From: Streptomyces hiroshimensis
Lineage (GTDB): Bacteria > Actinomycetota > Actinomycetes > Streptomycetales > Streptomycetaceae
Direction of reading: 5' to 3'
DNA length: 64,000 nucleotides
Assembly (NCBI RefSeq): GCF_014650335.1
Contig: NZ_BMUT01000006.1
Coordinates: forward strand, 186,001-250,000
Position 1 is the stretch's first letter; each line of letters opens with the position of its first letter. This document shows, one piece after another, positions 34,820-43,102 of the stretch. Made by a program: the position numbers and the translations under genes. The notes under the pieces were generated by a model, which had not been told where the DNA came from, did not search any database, and worked only from the letters and a program-made list of their open reading frames with translations.

Positions 34820-34955
34820 AGCGGACCAGCCAACGCCCTGGAGTGCGCTCCAATCAAGTGGGCGGGCGCCGGACGGCGTGTCCCGGCGTCCGGCGCCCGA
34901 CGGCGTATCAGGGCGGGGGCGGTACGGGGCAGGGGCGGTACGGGAGCGCCCGGCG

Positions 34956-35645
34956 TCAGTCGTGCGCCGGGCGGTACGGCGCGCCCACGTCCCACGCCTG
35001 GTGCATCGCGTCGGCGAAGGCGGCGGCCAGCAGGTGTTCGCCGGCCGCGTTGGGGTGCGTGCCGTCGTAGGTGTCGCGGTCGATGTCCCACTCCTCCGGG
35101 CGGGAGGCGAGGAGCAGCGGCGAGCCGGGCGTGCCGAGGTCGGCGACGGCCTTGCCGAGCAGCTCGTTGAAGCGCTCGCACTCGGCGGCGAACGCCGGGT
35201 CGGCCAGGGCGCGGACGTTGCGGATGACGGGCAGCAGCACCGCCCGGATCCGCGGGTTGGCCGCCCGTGCCTCGGCGACGAAGCGGTGCACGTTCTCGGC
35301 CGTCTGCCCGGCGTCGGTGTAGAAGCCGAGGTCGATGAGGCCGAGCGAGACGAGGAGGGTGTCGGCGCGGCCGGCCCGTACGGCGTCGCCGACGAGCGGG
35401 GCCATGTGCAGCCAGCCCTCGCCCCAGCCGGCCAGGTGCGCGCGGGCGCGCTCGGGGAAGTCCGGTGCGCCGTAGGCGTGGGAGACGGGCGCGTCGGCGG
35501 CCGGGTCGTACAGCTCGCGGCGCGGGCCGACGATCTTGTACGGGCCGCCGTAGGCCGCGTTGAGGTGCTGCCACATGCGGTAGCGCCATGTGTGGTCACC
35601 GGCGCTACCGATGGTCATCGAGTCGCCGACGAACATGATCCGCAT
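34956..35645 (-). CDS. SGNH/GDSL-family esterase or lipase
   Basis: A 229-residue SGNH hydrolase. Block I is MRIMFVGDSMTIG with the nucleophile Ser, followed by the YRMWQHLN region. Block V is DTYDGTHPNAAGEHLL, with the catalytic Asp and His. Block III would be LLVSLGLIDLGF, where the usual Asn is replaced by a Leu/Ile-Asp context. No signal peptide is present, so it is likely cytoplasmic or released by another route. Acyl or acetyl ester substrates are typical. It overlaps no other gene and is divergent from the secreted beta-propeller gene. Confidence 0.82.
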   Translation of the reverse strand: MRIMFVGDSMTIGSAGDHTWRYRMWQHLNAAYGGPYKIVGPRRELYDPAADAPVSHAYGAPDFPERARAHLAGWGEGWLHMAPLVGDAVRAGRADTLLVSLGLIDLGFYTDAGQTAENVHRFVAEARAANPRIRAVLLPVIRNVRALADPAFAAECERFNELLGKAVADLGTPGSPLLLASRPEEWDIDRDTYDGTHPNAAGEHLLAAAFADAMHQAWDVGAPYRPAHD

Positions 35646-35798
35646 GGGTACATCATCGCGGATCGCGGGGCGGGTGGGGCACGTGAGGGGGCTCACGGCC
35701 GGGCTGCCGGTCGTCGTGCCGCCCGCCCCCGGGCTCGCCGCGACCGTGTCGGCGGCGCCCGCCCCCGCGGCGCCCGGCCGGATGGCACGCTTGGAGCC

Positions 35799-36905
35799 AT
35801 GCGCCCACGCCCGTTCCTCGCAGCCCTCGCCGCCGCCGCGCTCGCCGTGCTGCCCGCAGCAGGCCCGGCCCTGGCCGACGGCGACGGTCACGGCGCCTCG
35901 CAGCAGGCTGCCGGTGCCGGTGCTGTGCAAGCTGCCGGTGTCACGCCGTCGGCCGGTGCCACGCCGTCCGCCGGTGCCGCCGATGCCTCCGCCTTCACCA
36001 TCGAGGACCCGCGGATAAAGGAGTCCAGCGGGCTGGCGGCCAGCCGCACCCACCCCGGCGTGTACTGGACGCACAACGACAGCGACGACGGCCCGTACGT
36101 CTACGCCGTGGACAGCCGCACCGGCCGCACGGTCGCCACCGTCACCCTCGCCGGGATCGAGCCCCGTGACGTCGAGGCCATCTCCCTCGGGCCGGACGGC
36201 TCCCTCTACGTGGGCGACATCGGGGACAACTTCGGCGGGCGCTGGAAGGAAGTGTGGATCTACCGCTTCGCCGAGCCGAAGACGCTGAAGGACACCACCG
36301 TCACCCCCACCCGCTACACCGTCCGCTACGAGGACGGTCCGCGCGACGCCGAGTCGCTGATGGTGCACCCGAAGACCGGGCGCGTGTACCTCGTCAGCAA
36401 GAAGCGCTCGGGCAAGGGGGCCCTGTACGAGGCCCCGGAGAAGCTGTCCGCCTCCGGCGTCAACGTCTTCCGGCGGACGGCGGACATCGACACCTGGGCG
36501 ACGGACGGCGCCTTCTCCCCGGACGGCACCCGGCTCGTCGTCCGCAGCTACTTCGACGCGATCGAGTACCGCTGGCGCGACGGCCGCCCCGAGGAGATCG
36601 GCCGCCCGAGCGTCCCGCTGCAGCGGCAGGGCGAGTCGGTCACCTTCACGCCGGACGGCCGGACCCTGATGTACGGGACGGAGGGCAAGCGCAGTTCCGT
36701 GCAGCCGGTCACCCTGCAGGGCGAGCTCCTGCCGGAGACCGTGGCCGAGCCGCGGGACGACGCGAAGGGACGCGGCCCCTCCGGCGGCGGCGCGAGCTCC
36801 GGCGACGGTGACCGGACCCGCAACATCACCCTCGGCGCGGGCGCCCTCGCCGCGGCGGCGGTCCTCGTCCTGGGGCTGCGGAGGCTGGTGCGGCGGCGAC
36901 GTTAG
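35799..36905 (+). CDS. Secreted beta-propeller-like membrane-anchored protein
   Basis: A 368-residue exported protein. It has a signal peptide (FLAALAAAALAVLPAAGPALA), a Ser/Ala/Gly/Thr-rich spacer with a repeated TPSAGA, then ~250 residues of beta-propeller-like sequence. Examples are SSGLAASRTHPGVYWTHNDSDDGPYVYAVDS, DVEAISLGPDGSLYVGDIGDN and DGAFSPDGTRLVVRSY. A Gly/Ser linker, one membrane helix (ITLGAGALAAAAVLVLGLRRL) and an RRRR end place the propeller outside the cell with a cytoplasmic anchor. Function unknown; it may bind sugars or peptides. Confidence 0.8.
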   Translation: MRPRPFLAALAAAALAVLPAAGPALADGDGHGASQQAAGAGAVQAAGVTPSAGATPSAGAADASAFTIEDPRIKESSGLAASRTHPGVYWTHNDSDDGPYVYAVDSRTGRTVATVTLAGIEPRDVEAISLGPDGSLYVGDIGDNFGGRWKEVWIYRFAEPKTLKDTTVTPTRYTVRYEDGPRDAESLMVHPKTGRVYLVSKKRSGKGALYEAPEKLSASGVNVFRRTADIDTWATDGAFSPDGTRLVVRSYFDAIEYRWRDGRPEEIGRPSVPLQRQGESVTFTPDGRTLMYGTEGKRSSVQPVTLQGELLPETVAEPRDDAKGRGPSGGGASSGDGDRTRNITLGAGALAAAAVLVLGLRRLVRRRR

Positions 36906-37008
36906 GGCGGGGCGCGGCGCCGAACCCCGGCGCCGAGCCCGGCGTCGGGGCGGGCGTACCCGTCCGGACGGGCCTACCTGCCCCGACGTGCCTACCCGCC
37001 CCGACGGG

Positions 37009-38127
37009 CTACAGGCGCTCGATCACGTAGTCCACGCAGGCCGTCAGCGCCGCCACGTCCGCCGGGTCGATCGCCGGGAACATCGCGATGCGCAGCTGGT
37101 TGCGGCCCAGCTTGCGGTACGGCTCGGTGTCCACGATGCCGTTGGCGCGCAGGACCTTGGCGACGGCCGCCGCGTCCACGTCCTCGGAGAAGTCGATCGT
37201 GCCGATGACGGCCGAGCGCTTGGCCGGGTCCGTCACGAAGGGGCTCGCGTACGCGGACGCCTCGGCCCAGCCGTAGAGGGTGCGGGCGGAGGTCGCGGTG
37301 CGGCGCACCGCCCAGTCCAGACCGCCCTGGCCGTTGAGCCACTTCAGCTGCTGGTCGAGCAGGAAGACGGTGGAGAGGGCCGGGGTGTTGTACGTCTGGT
37401 TCTTCAGGGAGTTGTCGATCGCGGTCGGCAGCGAGAAGAACTCGGGGATGTGCCGCCCGGAGGCGTGCACGCGCGCCGCCCGCTCCAGGGCCGCCGGCGA
37501 GAAGACGGCGAGCCACAGGCCGCCGTCGGAGGCGAAGGACTTCTGCGGGGCGAAGTAGTAGACGTCGGTCTCGGCGATGTCGACGGGCAGGCCGCCCGCG
37601 CCGGACGTGGCGTCCACGAGCACGAGCGCGCCCTCGTCGGCGCCCTCGACGCGCTTGACCGGCGCGGCGACGCCGGTGGAGGTCTCGTTGTGGGTGAAGG
37701 CGTAGGCGTCGACGCCCGCCTCCGCCTTCGGCTCCGGGTGCGTGCCGGGCTCGGAGGAGATGACGGTCGGCTCCTCCAGCCAGGGCGCGAGCTTCGCGGC
37801 CTTGGCGAACTTGGAGGAGAACTCGCCGAAGGTGAGGTGCTGCGACCTGGTCTCGATGAGGCCGTGCGTCGCGATGTCCCAGAAGGCGGTGGAGCCGCCG
37901 TTGCCGAGGATCACCTCGTAGCCCTCGGGCAGGGAGAAGAGCTCGCGCACGCCCTCGCGCACCTGGCCGACCAGGCTCTTGACCGGGGCCTGGCGGTGGG
38001 ACGTGCCCAGCAGAGAGGTTCCGGTGGCAGCCAGCGCGGCGAGCGCCTCCGTACGCACCTTGGACGGGCCCGCGCCGAAGCGACCGTCGGCGGGCTTGAT
38101 GTCAGCGGGGATCTGGATATCAGCCAC
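37009..38127 (-). CDS. serC: Phosphoserine aminotransferase SerC
   Basis: A 372-residue PLP-dependent enzyme that converts 3-phosphohydroxypyruvate and glutamate to phosphoserine and 2-oxoglutarate; cytoplasmic, serine (and vitamin B6) biosynthesis. Family phrases are RFGAGPSKVRTEAL at the start, LGTSHRQAPVKSLVGQVREGVRELFSLPEGYEVILGNGGSTAFWD, and the PLP-lysine stretch YYFAPQKSFASDGGLW. This is the long actinobacterial form. It is divergent from the FAD/Fe-S oxidase. Its position matches my memory of serC in S. coelicolor (SCO4366). Confidence 0.93.
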   Translation of the reverse strand: MADIQIPADIKPADGRFGAGPSKVRTEALAALAATGTSLLGTSHRQAPVKSLVGQVREGVRELFSLPEGYEVILGNGGSTAFWDIATHGLIETRSQHLTFGEFSSKFAKAAKLAPWLEEPTVISSEPGTHPEPKAEAGVDAYAFTHNETSTGVAAPVKRVEGADEGALVLVDATSGAGGLPVDIAETDVYYFAPQKSFASDGGLWLAVFSPAALERAARVHASGRHIPEFFSLPTAIDNSLKNQTYNTPALSTVFLLDQQLKWLNGQGGLDWAVRRTATSARTLYGWAEASAYASPFVTDPAKRSAVIGTIDFSEDVDAAAVAKVLRANGIVDTEPYRKLGRNQLRIAMFPAIDPADVAALTACVDYVIERL

Positions 38128-38238
38128 GACGGCAGCCTAGTGCGTGCAGTGTCACCGATCAGTAAAACGTCCGTTCGGTGAGACGGGTGGCGCTGTGGGA
38201 CCGGGTGAGGCCGGGGACTCCGGGGCACTATGGGGGGT

Positions 38239-41238
38239 ATGGCTGATCTTGTGGAGAGCGATGCCGACCACGAGGAGCTGAAGGCTGCGCTCCGTAAGGC
38301 CGTGCGGGGAGAGGTCCGCTTCGGGGCCGGCGCCCGCGCCCTGATGACCATGGACGCCTCGAACTACCGTCGCGTGCCCGCCGGCGTCGTGGCCCCGCGC
38401 GACGCCGGCGACGTCGCGGCCGCGCTCGCCGTCTGCCGGGAGCGCGGCGTGCCCGTCGTCGCCCGCGGCGGGGGCACCTCGATCGCCGGGCAGGCCACGG
38501 GCACCGGCGTCGTGCTGGACTTCACCCGCCATATGAACGCGATCACGGCGATCGACCCGCAGGCCCGTACGGCCGTCGTGCAGCCGGGTGTCGTCCTCGA
38601 CGCGCTCCGGGCCGCGGCGGGCGCGTACGGGCTGACGTTCGGCCCCGACCCGTCGACGCACGGCCGGTGCACGCTCGGCGGCATGATCGGCAACAACGCG
38701 TGCGGCGCGCACTCCGTGGCCTGGGGGACGACGGCCGACAACGTCCACGAGCTGGACGTGCTGACATACGGCGGGGAGCGGGCGCGGCTCGCCCGCGGGT
38801 ACGAGGGGCTGCCGCCCCGGCTCGCGCAAGGCCTCCGCGGGCTGGTCGAGGGCGAACTGGCGCTGCTGCGCACCGGGTTCCCCGATCTCCCGCGGCGCAT
38901 CTCCGGATACGCGCTGGACGCCCTGCTCCCGGAACGGCGTATCGACGTGGCCCGCGCCTTCACCGGCGGCGAGGGCACGCTCGGGGTGCTGACGGAGGCG
39001 ACGGTACGGCTGGTCGAGGCGCCGCGAGCGCGCGTACTGGCGGTGCTGGGGTACGCGGACGAGAGCGCCGCCGCGGACGCCGCCCATCTGCTGCTGCCGC
39101 TCGGCCCGTTGACGGTCGAGGGCATGGCCGCCGACCTGGTGGGCCCGGCTGCGGCGGCCGGGCTGCCGGAGGGTGCGGCCTGGCTGTTCGCCGAGACGGG
39201 CGGGGCCACGGCCGCCGAGGCCCGGGCGCGGGCCGGGGAGATCGTCCGGGCGGCCGCGCCGGCGACCACGGGCGCCGTGGTGGTCACGGACGCGGCCGGG
39301 CAGCGCGCCCTGTGGCGCATCCGCGACGATGCCGCCGGCACTGCCACCCGCCTGCCCGACGGCACCGAGGCGTGGCCCGGCTGGGAGGACTGCGCGGTCC
39401 CGCCCGCACGGCTGGGCGCGTACCTGAGGGAGTTCCGCGCGCTGTTGCGCCGCTACGGGCTGCACGGCGCGCCCTACGGCCACTTCGGGGACGGCTGCAT
39501 CCATGTGCGCATCGACTTCGACCTGCTGAGCACGGACGGCGTGCGGCGATTCCGCGACTTCTCCTGCGAGGCCGCGGAGCTGGTCGTCGCGCACGGCGGC
39601 TCCTTGTCCGGCGAGCACGGCGACGGGCAGGCGCGAGCGGAACTCCTGCCGAAGATGTACGGGACGGAGGTCGTCCGGCTCTTCGAACGGTTCAAGGACG
39701 TGTGGGATCCGGACGGCGGGCTCAACCCCGGCATCCTCGCCCGCCCCCGCAGGCTCGACGAGAACCTCCGCTTCGAGGTGCTGCCGAGCCGACCGGTGCC
39801 GGTCGCCTTCGCCTATCCGGGTGACGGCGGGGACTTCGCGGGGGCGGTACGGAGGTGTGTCGGCGTTGCCAAGTGCCGGGAGGTGGGGGTGGCGGGGGAG
39901 GCGGGGGCGGCGCCGGGCGGGCCCGGCGTCATGTGCCCTTCGTACCGGGTGACGGGAGAGGAGCAGCACTCCACGCGCGGCCGGGCCCGCCTGCTGCACG
40001 AGATGCTGGCGGGCGAGATCGTCACGGACGGCTGGCGCTCGGAGGAGGTCCGCGAGGCGCTCGACCTGTGCCTGGCGTGCAAGGGGTGCCGGAGCGACTG
40101 CCCGGCGGGCGTCGACATGGCCACGTACAAGGCGGAGTTCCTCCACCACCACTACGCGGGGCGGGTACGGCCTGCTGCGCATTACGCGATGGGGTGGCTT
40201 CCGGTGTGGCTGCGGGGGGTGGCGGCGGTCCGGGGGCAGGGGGTGGTCAACCGGTTGGCGGGCGTCGGGCCGCTGGCGGGAGCGGCGAAACGAGCCGGGG
40301 GACTCGCCCGCGAACGGGATCTGCCGCGGCTGGCGGAGGAGCCGTTCCTGGGGTGGTGGCGGGGGAGGGGGCGTGCGCGGGCGGGATGGACGGCTGCGGT
40401 GGGCGGTAGGCCTGTCGGCAACCGGACCGGTTCCGGGGAACGAGTGGGCGGGTGGGAAGAAGGCCGCGCCGGAGGAGCGGACCTCGTGCTGTGGCCCGAC
40501 ACCTTCACCAACTTCCTCTCGCCGGAGGCCGGCCGCGCCGCCGTCGCCGTCCTCGAACACGCCGGCCTTCGTATCACCGTCCCGCCGAAGGCGCCCTGCT
40601 GCGGCCTCACCTGGGTCTCCACCGGACAACTCCACCGCGCCCGCCTCCAGATGCGCCGCACCCTCGACCTCATGGCCCCCGCCCTCGCCGCCGGCCTGCC
40701 CGTCGCCGTACTGGAGCCCAGCTGCGCCGCCTCCCTCCGTACGGATCTTCCCGAGCTGCTTCCCGAGGACCCGCGGGCGCGCCAACTGGCGGTCAGTGTT
40801 CATACGTTCGCCCAGGCCCTCGAAGAGCTCGCCCCGCACTGGCAGCCGCCCCGCCTCGACCGTCCCGTGGCCGGTCAGACGCACTGTCACCAGCACGCCG
40901 TCCTCGGCGACGCCGCCGAACGCCGCCTCCGCGAGCGCGCCGGCCTCGTCGGCACGCTGAGCGGCGGATGCTGCGGCCTGGCCGGGAACTTCGGCTTCGA
41001 GGCCGGCCATTACGAGGTGTCCGTGGCGTGCGCGGAGGAGCAGTTGCTTCCTGCCCTGCGGCAGGCGCCCGGCGGTGCGGTGGTCCTGGCGGACGGCTTC
41101 TCGTGTCGTACGCAGATCGCGCAGGTCGCCCAGCTCGCGGGGCGTGACGGGGCGGACGGGGCGCGGGCCCGGCATCTGGCCGAGGTGCTCGCCGAGGCCC
41201 TAGGCCCCCGCTCTCCCGTACAACTGGCCGAAAAATAA
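38239..41238 (+). CDS. FAD-binding oxidase fused to a 4Fe-4S CCG subunit (GlcD/GlcF-like)
   Basis: A 999-residue fusion. Residues about 35-220 are a FAD_binding_4 (PCMH-type) domain with VPVVARGGGTSIAGQATG and MIGNNACGAHS. Residues 240-500 are the FAD-oxidase C-terminal domain, ending GSLSGEHGDGQARAELLPKMYG. Then follow two ferredoxin-type clusters (CVGVAKCREVG...VMCPSY and CLACKGCRSDCPAGVD) and two CCG repeats (APCCGLTWVSTGQL and GGCCGLAGNFGFE). This is the architecture of D-2-hydroxy-acid or D-lactate dehydrogenases of the quinone-linked type. In E. coli the two halves are GlcD and GlcF. A Gly/Arg-rich linker (GRGRARAGW to GADLVLWPD) separates them. The ATG at 38239 fits GGGGGG spacing. Confidence 0.88.
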   Translation: MADLVESDADHEELKAALRKAVRGEVRFGAGARALMTMDASNYRRVPAGVVAPRDAGDVAAALAVCRERGVPVVARGGGTSIAGQATGTGVVLDFTRHMNAITAIDPQARTAVVQPGVVLDALRAAAGAYGLTFGPDPSTHGRCTLGGMIGNNACGAHSVAWGTTADNVHELDVLTYGGERARLARGYEGLPPRLAQGLRGLVEGELALLRTGFPDLPRRISGYALDALLPERRIDVARAFTGGEGTLGVLTEATVRLVEAPRARVLAVLGYADESAAADAAHLLLPLGPLTVEGMAADLVGPAAAAGLPEGAAWLFAETGGATAAEARARAGEIVRAAAPATTGAVVVTDAAGQRALWRIRDDAAGTATRLPDGTEAWPGWEDCAVPPARLGAYLREFRALLRRYGLHGAPYGHFGDGCIHVRIDFDLLSTDGVRRFRDFSCEAAELVVAHGGSLSGEHGDGQARAELLPKMYGTEVVRLFERFKDVWDPDGGLNPGILARPRRLDENLRFEVLPSRPVPVAFAYPGDGGDFAGAVRRCVGVAKCREVGVAGEAGAAPGGPGVMCPSYRVTGEEQHSTRGRARLLHEMLAGEIVTDGWRSEEVREALDLCLACKGCRSDCPAGVDMATYKAEFLHHHYAGRVRPAAHYAMGWLPVWLRGVAAVRGQGVVNRLAGVGPLAGAAKRAGGLARERDLPRLAEEPFLGWWRGRGRARAGWTAAVGGRPVGNRTGSGERVGGWEEGRAGGADLVLWPDTFTNFLSPEAGRAAVAVLEHAGLRITVPPKAPCCGLTWVSTGQLHRARLQMRRTLDLMAPALAAGLPVAVLEPSCAASLRTDLPELLPEDPRARQLAVSVHTFAQALEELAPHWQPPRLDRPVAGQTHCHQHAVLGDAAERRLRERAGLVGTLSGGCCGLAGNFGFEAGHYEVSVACAEEQLLPALRQAPGGAVVLADGFSCRTQIAQVAQLAGRDGADGARARHLAEVLAEALGPRSPVQLAEK

Positions 41239-41241
41239 AGG

Positions 41242-41253
41242 CAAGCACGCTTG
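41242..41253 (+). promoter_or_regulatory. Candidate TetR operator before the AtuA/carboxylase operon
   Basis: CAAGCACGCTTG has 5-bp perfect arms (CAAGC/GCTTG) with a two-base centre, followed by TTGATT and an AT-rich run (41243-41272). Palindromes of this CAAGC-type occur before acyl-CoA catabolic operons under TetR control. The TetR gene at the operon's end is the likely binder. Confidence 0.45.
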
Positions 41254-41317
41254 ATTGTTTTCTCGGGCGCTGTCACGCTCTCACCGTCCTGACGAACTCC
41301 CGAGGGAGCGGCACACA

Positions 41318-43102
41318 GTGACAGACCCGGAACGCCCGCAACACCCGGAACCCTTACGACCCCTGCGGATCGGCAACGCCTCCGGCTTCTACGGCGACCG
41401 CTTCTCCGCCCTGCGCGAGATGCTGACCGGCGGCCCCCTCGACGTCCTCACCGGCGACTACCTGGCCGAACTGACCATGCTCATTCTCGGCCGCGACCGC
41501 CTCAAGGACCCCGCCCGCGGCTACGCCAGGACCTTCCTCCGCCAGCTCGAAGAGAGCCTCGGCCTCGCCGCCGACCGCGGCGTGAAGATCGTCGCCAATG
41601 CGGGCGGGCTCAACCCCGGCGGCCTCGCCCGCGAGATCCGCTCCCTCGCCCGCCGCGTCGGCGCCGACGTCCGCGTCGCCCACGTCGAGGGCGACGATCT
41701 GCTGCGGGAGCGGGAGCGGGAGCGGGAGCGGGAGCGGGAGCGGGAGCGGGACTGGGGCCCGGACGTCCTCACCGCCAACGCCTACCTCGGCGGCGCCGGC
41801 ATCGCCGCCTGCCTGCGCGCGGGCGCGGACATCGTCGTCACCGGCCGCGTCACCGACGCGGCCCTCGTCACCGGCCCCGCCGCCGCCCACTTCGGCTGGC
41901 TCGCCGACGACCTGGACCGGCTGGCCGGGGCGGTCGTCGCCGGGCACGTCCTGGAGTGCGGCACGCAGGCCACCGGCGGCAACTACTCCTTCTTCACCGG
42001 GCTTTCCGCGGAGAACGGCCTCCGCCGCCCCGGCTTCCCGCTCGCCGAGATCCACGCCGACGGCTCGGCCGTCATCACCAAACACCCCGGCACGGGCGGC
42101 GCCGTCACCGTGGGCACGGTCACGGCCCAGCTCCTGTACGAGACGGGCGGCCCGCGCTACCTGGGCCCCGACGTGACCGCCCGCCTGGACACCGTCCGGC
42201 TCGCGCAGGACGGCCCGGACCGCGTACGCATCAGCGGCGTACGCGGCGAGGCCCCGCCGGCCACGCTCAAAGTCGGGCTCACGCGCGTGGGCGGGTGGCG
42301 CAACGAAGTCGTGTTCGTGCTGACGGGCCTCGACGTGGAGGCCAAGGCCGCCCTCGTACGGGCGCAGATGGAAGACGCCCTGGGCCGGCGCGCGCCCGCC
42401 GAGGTCCAGTGGACGCTTGCGCGTACGGACCACGCCGACGCGGAGGTGCAGGAGGAGGCGAGCGCCTTGCTGCGGCTCGTCGTGCGCGACCCCGACCCCG
42501 AGGCGGTCGGCCGGGCCGTCAGCGGTGCGGCCGTCGAGCTGGCCCTGGCCAGCTACCCCGGCTTCCACCTCACCGCCCCGCCGGGCCAGGGATCCCCGTA
42601 CGGCGTGTTCGAGGCCGCGTCGGTGGACGCGTACGCCGTCCGGCATACCGCGGTGCTGCCGGACGGGACGCGGCTGCGGGTTCCGGCGGCGGTCGGCTGC
42701 CTACCGGCTTCTGCGGAGGCGGAGCCACCGCCTGAGCCTCCTCTGCTGCCCGAGCCCCTGCCGCCCGGCCCCGTCCGGCGCGCCCCGCTCGGGCTCGTCG
42801 CCGGGGCGCGCAGCGGCGACAAGGGCGGCTCGGCGAACGTGGGTGTCTGGGTACGGACCGACGCTGCGTGGCGCTGGCTCGCCCATGAGCTCACCGGCTC
42901 GCGGTTCCGGCGGCTCCTGCCCGAGACCGCCCGGCTCCGCGTCACCCGGCACGTGTACCCCGGCCTGCGCGCCCTCAACTTCACCGTCGACGGGCTGCTC
43001 GGCGCAGGCGTCGCCTCCCAGGCTCGCTTCGACCCGCAAGCCAAGGCCCTGGGCGAGTGGCTGCGCGCCCGCCACATGGACATACCGGAGGTGCTGTTGT
43101 GA
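41318..43102 (+). CDS. Acyclic terpene utilization AtuA-family protein
   Basis: A 594-residue AtuA-type protein (former DUF1446 plus a C-terminal AtuA-like domain). The conserved N-terminal part includes RIGNASGFYGDRFSALREMLTGGPLDVLTGDYLAELTMLIL, KIVANAGGLNPGGLAREI and GRVTDAALVTGPAAAHFGW. The C-terminal ~110 residues (APLGLVAGARSGDKGGSANVGVWVRTDAAWRWL) form the second conserved domain. AtuA is needed for growth on citronellol-type terpenes in Pseudomonas, but its reaction is not settled. A run of alternating Arg-Glu (residues ~129-144), encoded by seven CGGGAG units at 41705-41746, interrupts a usually short loop. GTG at 41318 has GAGGGAG upstream. The next gene overlaps (GTGA). Confidence 0.85.
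   Translation: MTDPERPQHPEPLRPLRIGNASGFYGDRFSALREMLTGGPLDVLTGDYLAELTMLILGRDRLKDPARGYARTFLRQLEESLGLAADRGVKIVANAGGLNPGGLAREIRSLARRVGADVRVAHVEGDDLLRERERERERERERERDWGPDVLTANAYLGGAGIAACLRAGADIVVTGRVTDAALVTGPAAAHFGWLADDLDRLAGAVVAGHVLECGTQATGGNYSFFTGLSAENGLRRPGFPLAEIHADGSAVITKHPGTGGAVTVGTVTAQLLYETGGPRYLGPDVTARLDTVRLAQDGPDRVRISGVRGEAPPATLKVGLTRVGGWRNEVVFVLTGLDVEAKAALVRAQMEDALGRRAPAEVQWTLARTDHADAEVQEEASALLRLVVRDPDPEAVGRAVSGAAVELALASYPGFHLTAPPGQGSPYGVFEAASVDAYAVRHTAVLPDGTRLRVPAAVGCLPASAEAEPPPEPPLLPEPLPPGPVRRAPLGLVAGARSGDKGGSANVGVWVRTDAAWRWLAHELTGSRFRRLLPETARLRVTRHVYPGLRALNFTVDGLLGAGVASQARFDPQAKALGEWLRARHMDIPEVLL

Noticed and set aside
33824..35599. Single 591-residue gene covering the aldo/keto reductase and upstream DNA
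   Set aside because: The upstream part is the wrong frame of the SGNH hydrolase gene; the reductase starts at the ATG at 34819.
38152..41175. 1007-codon open frame opposite the FAD/Fe-S oxidase
   Set aside because: Composition is that of a reverse-strand shadow in high-GC DNA; the plus-strand protein has clear domains and motifs throughout.
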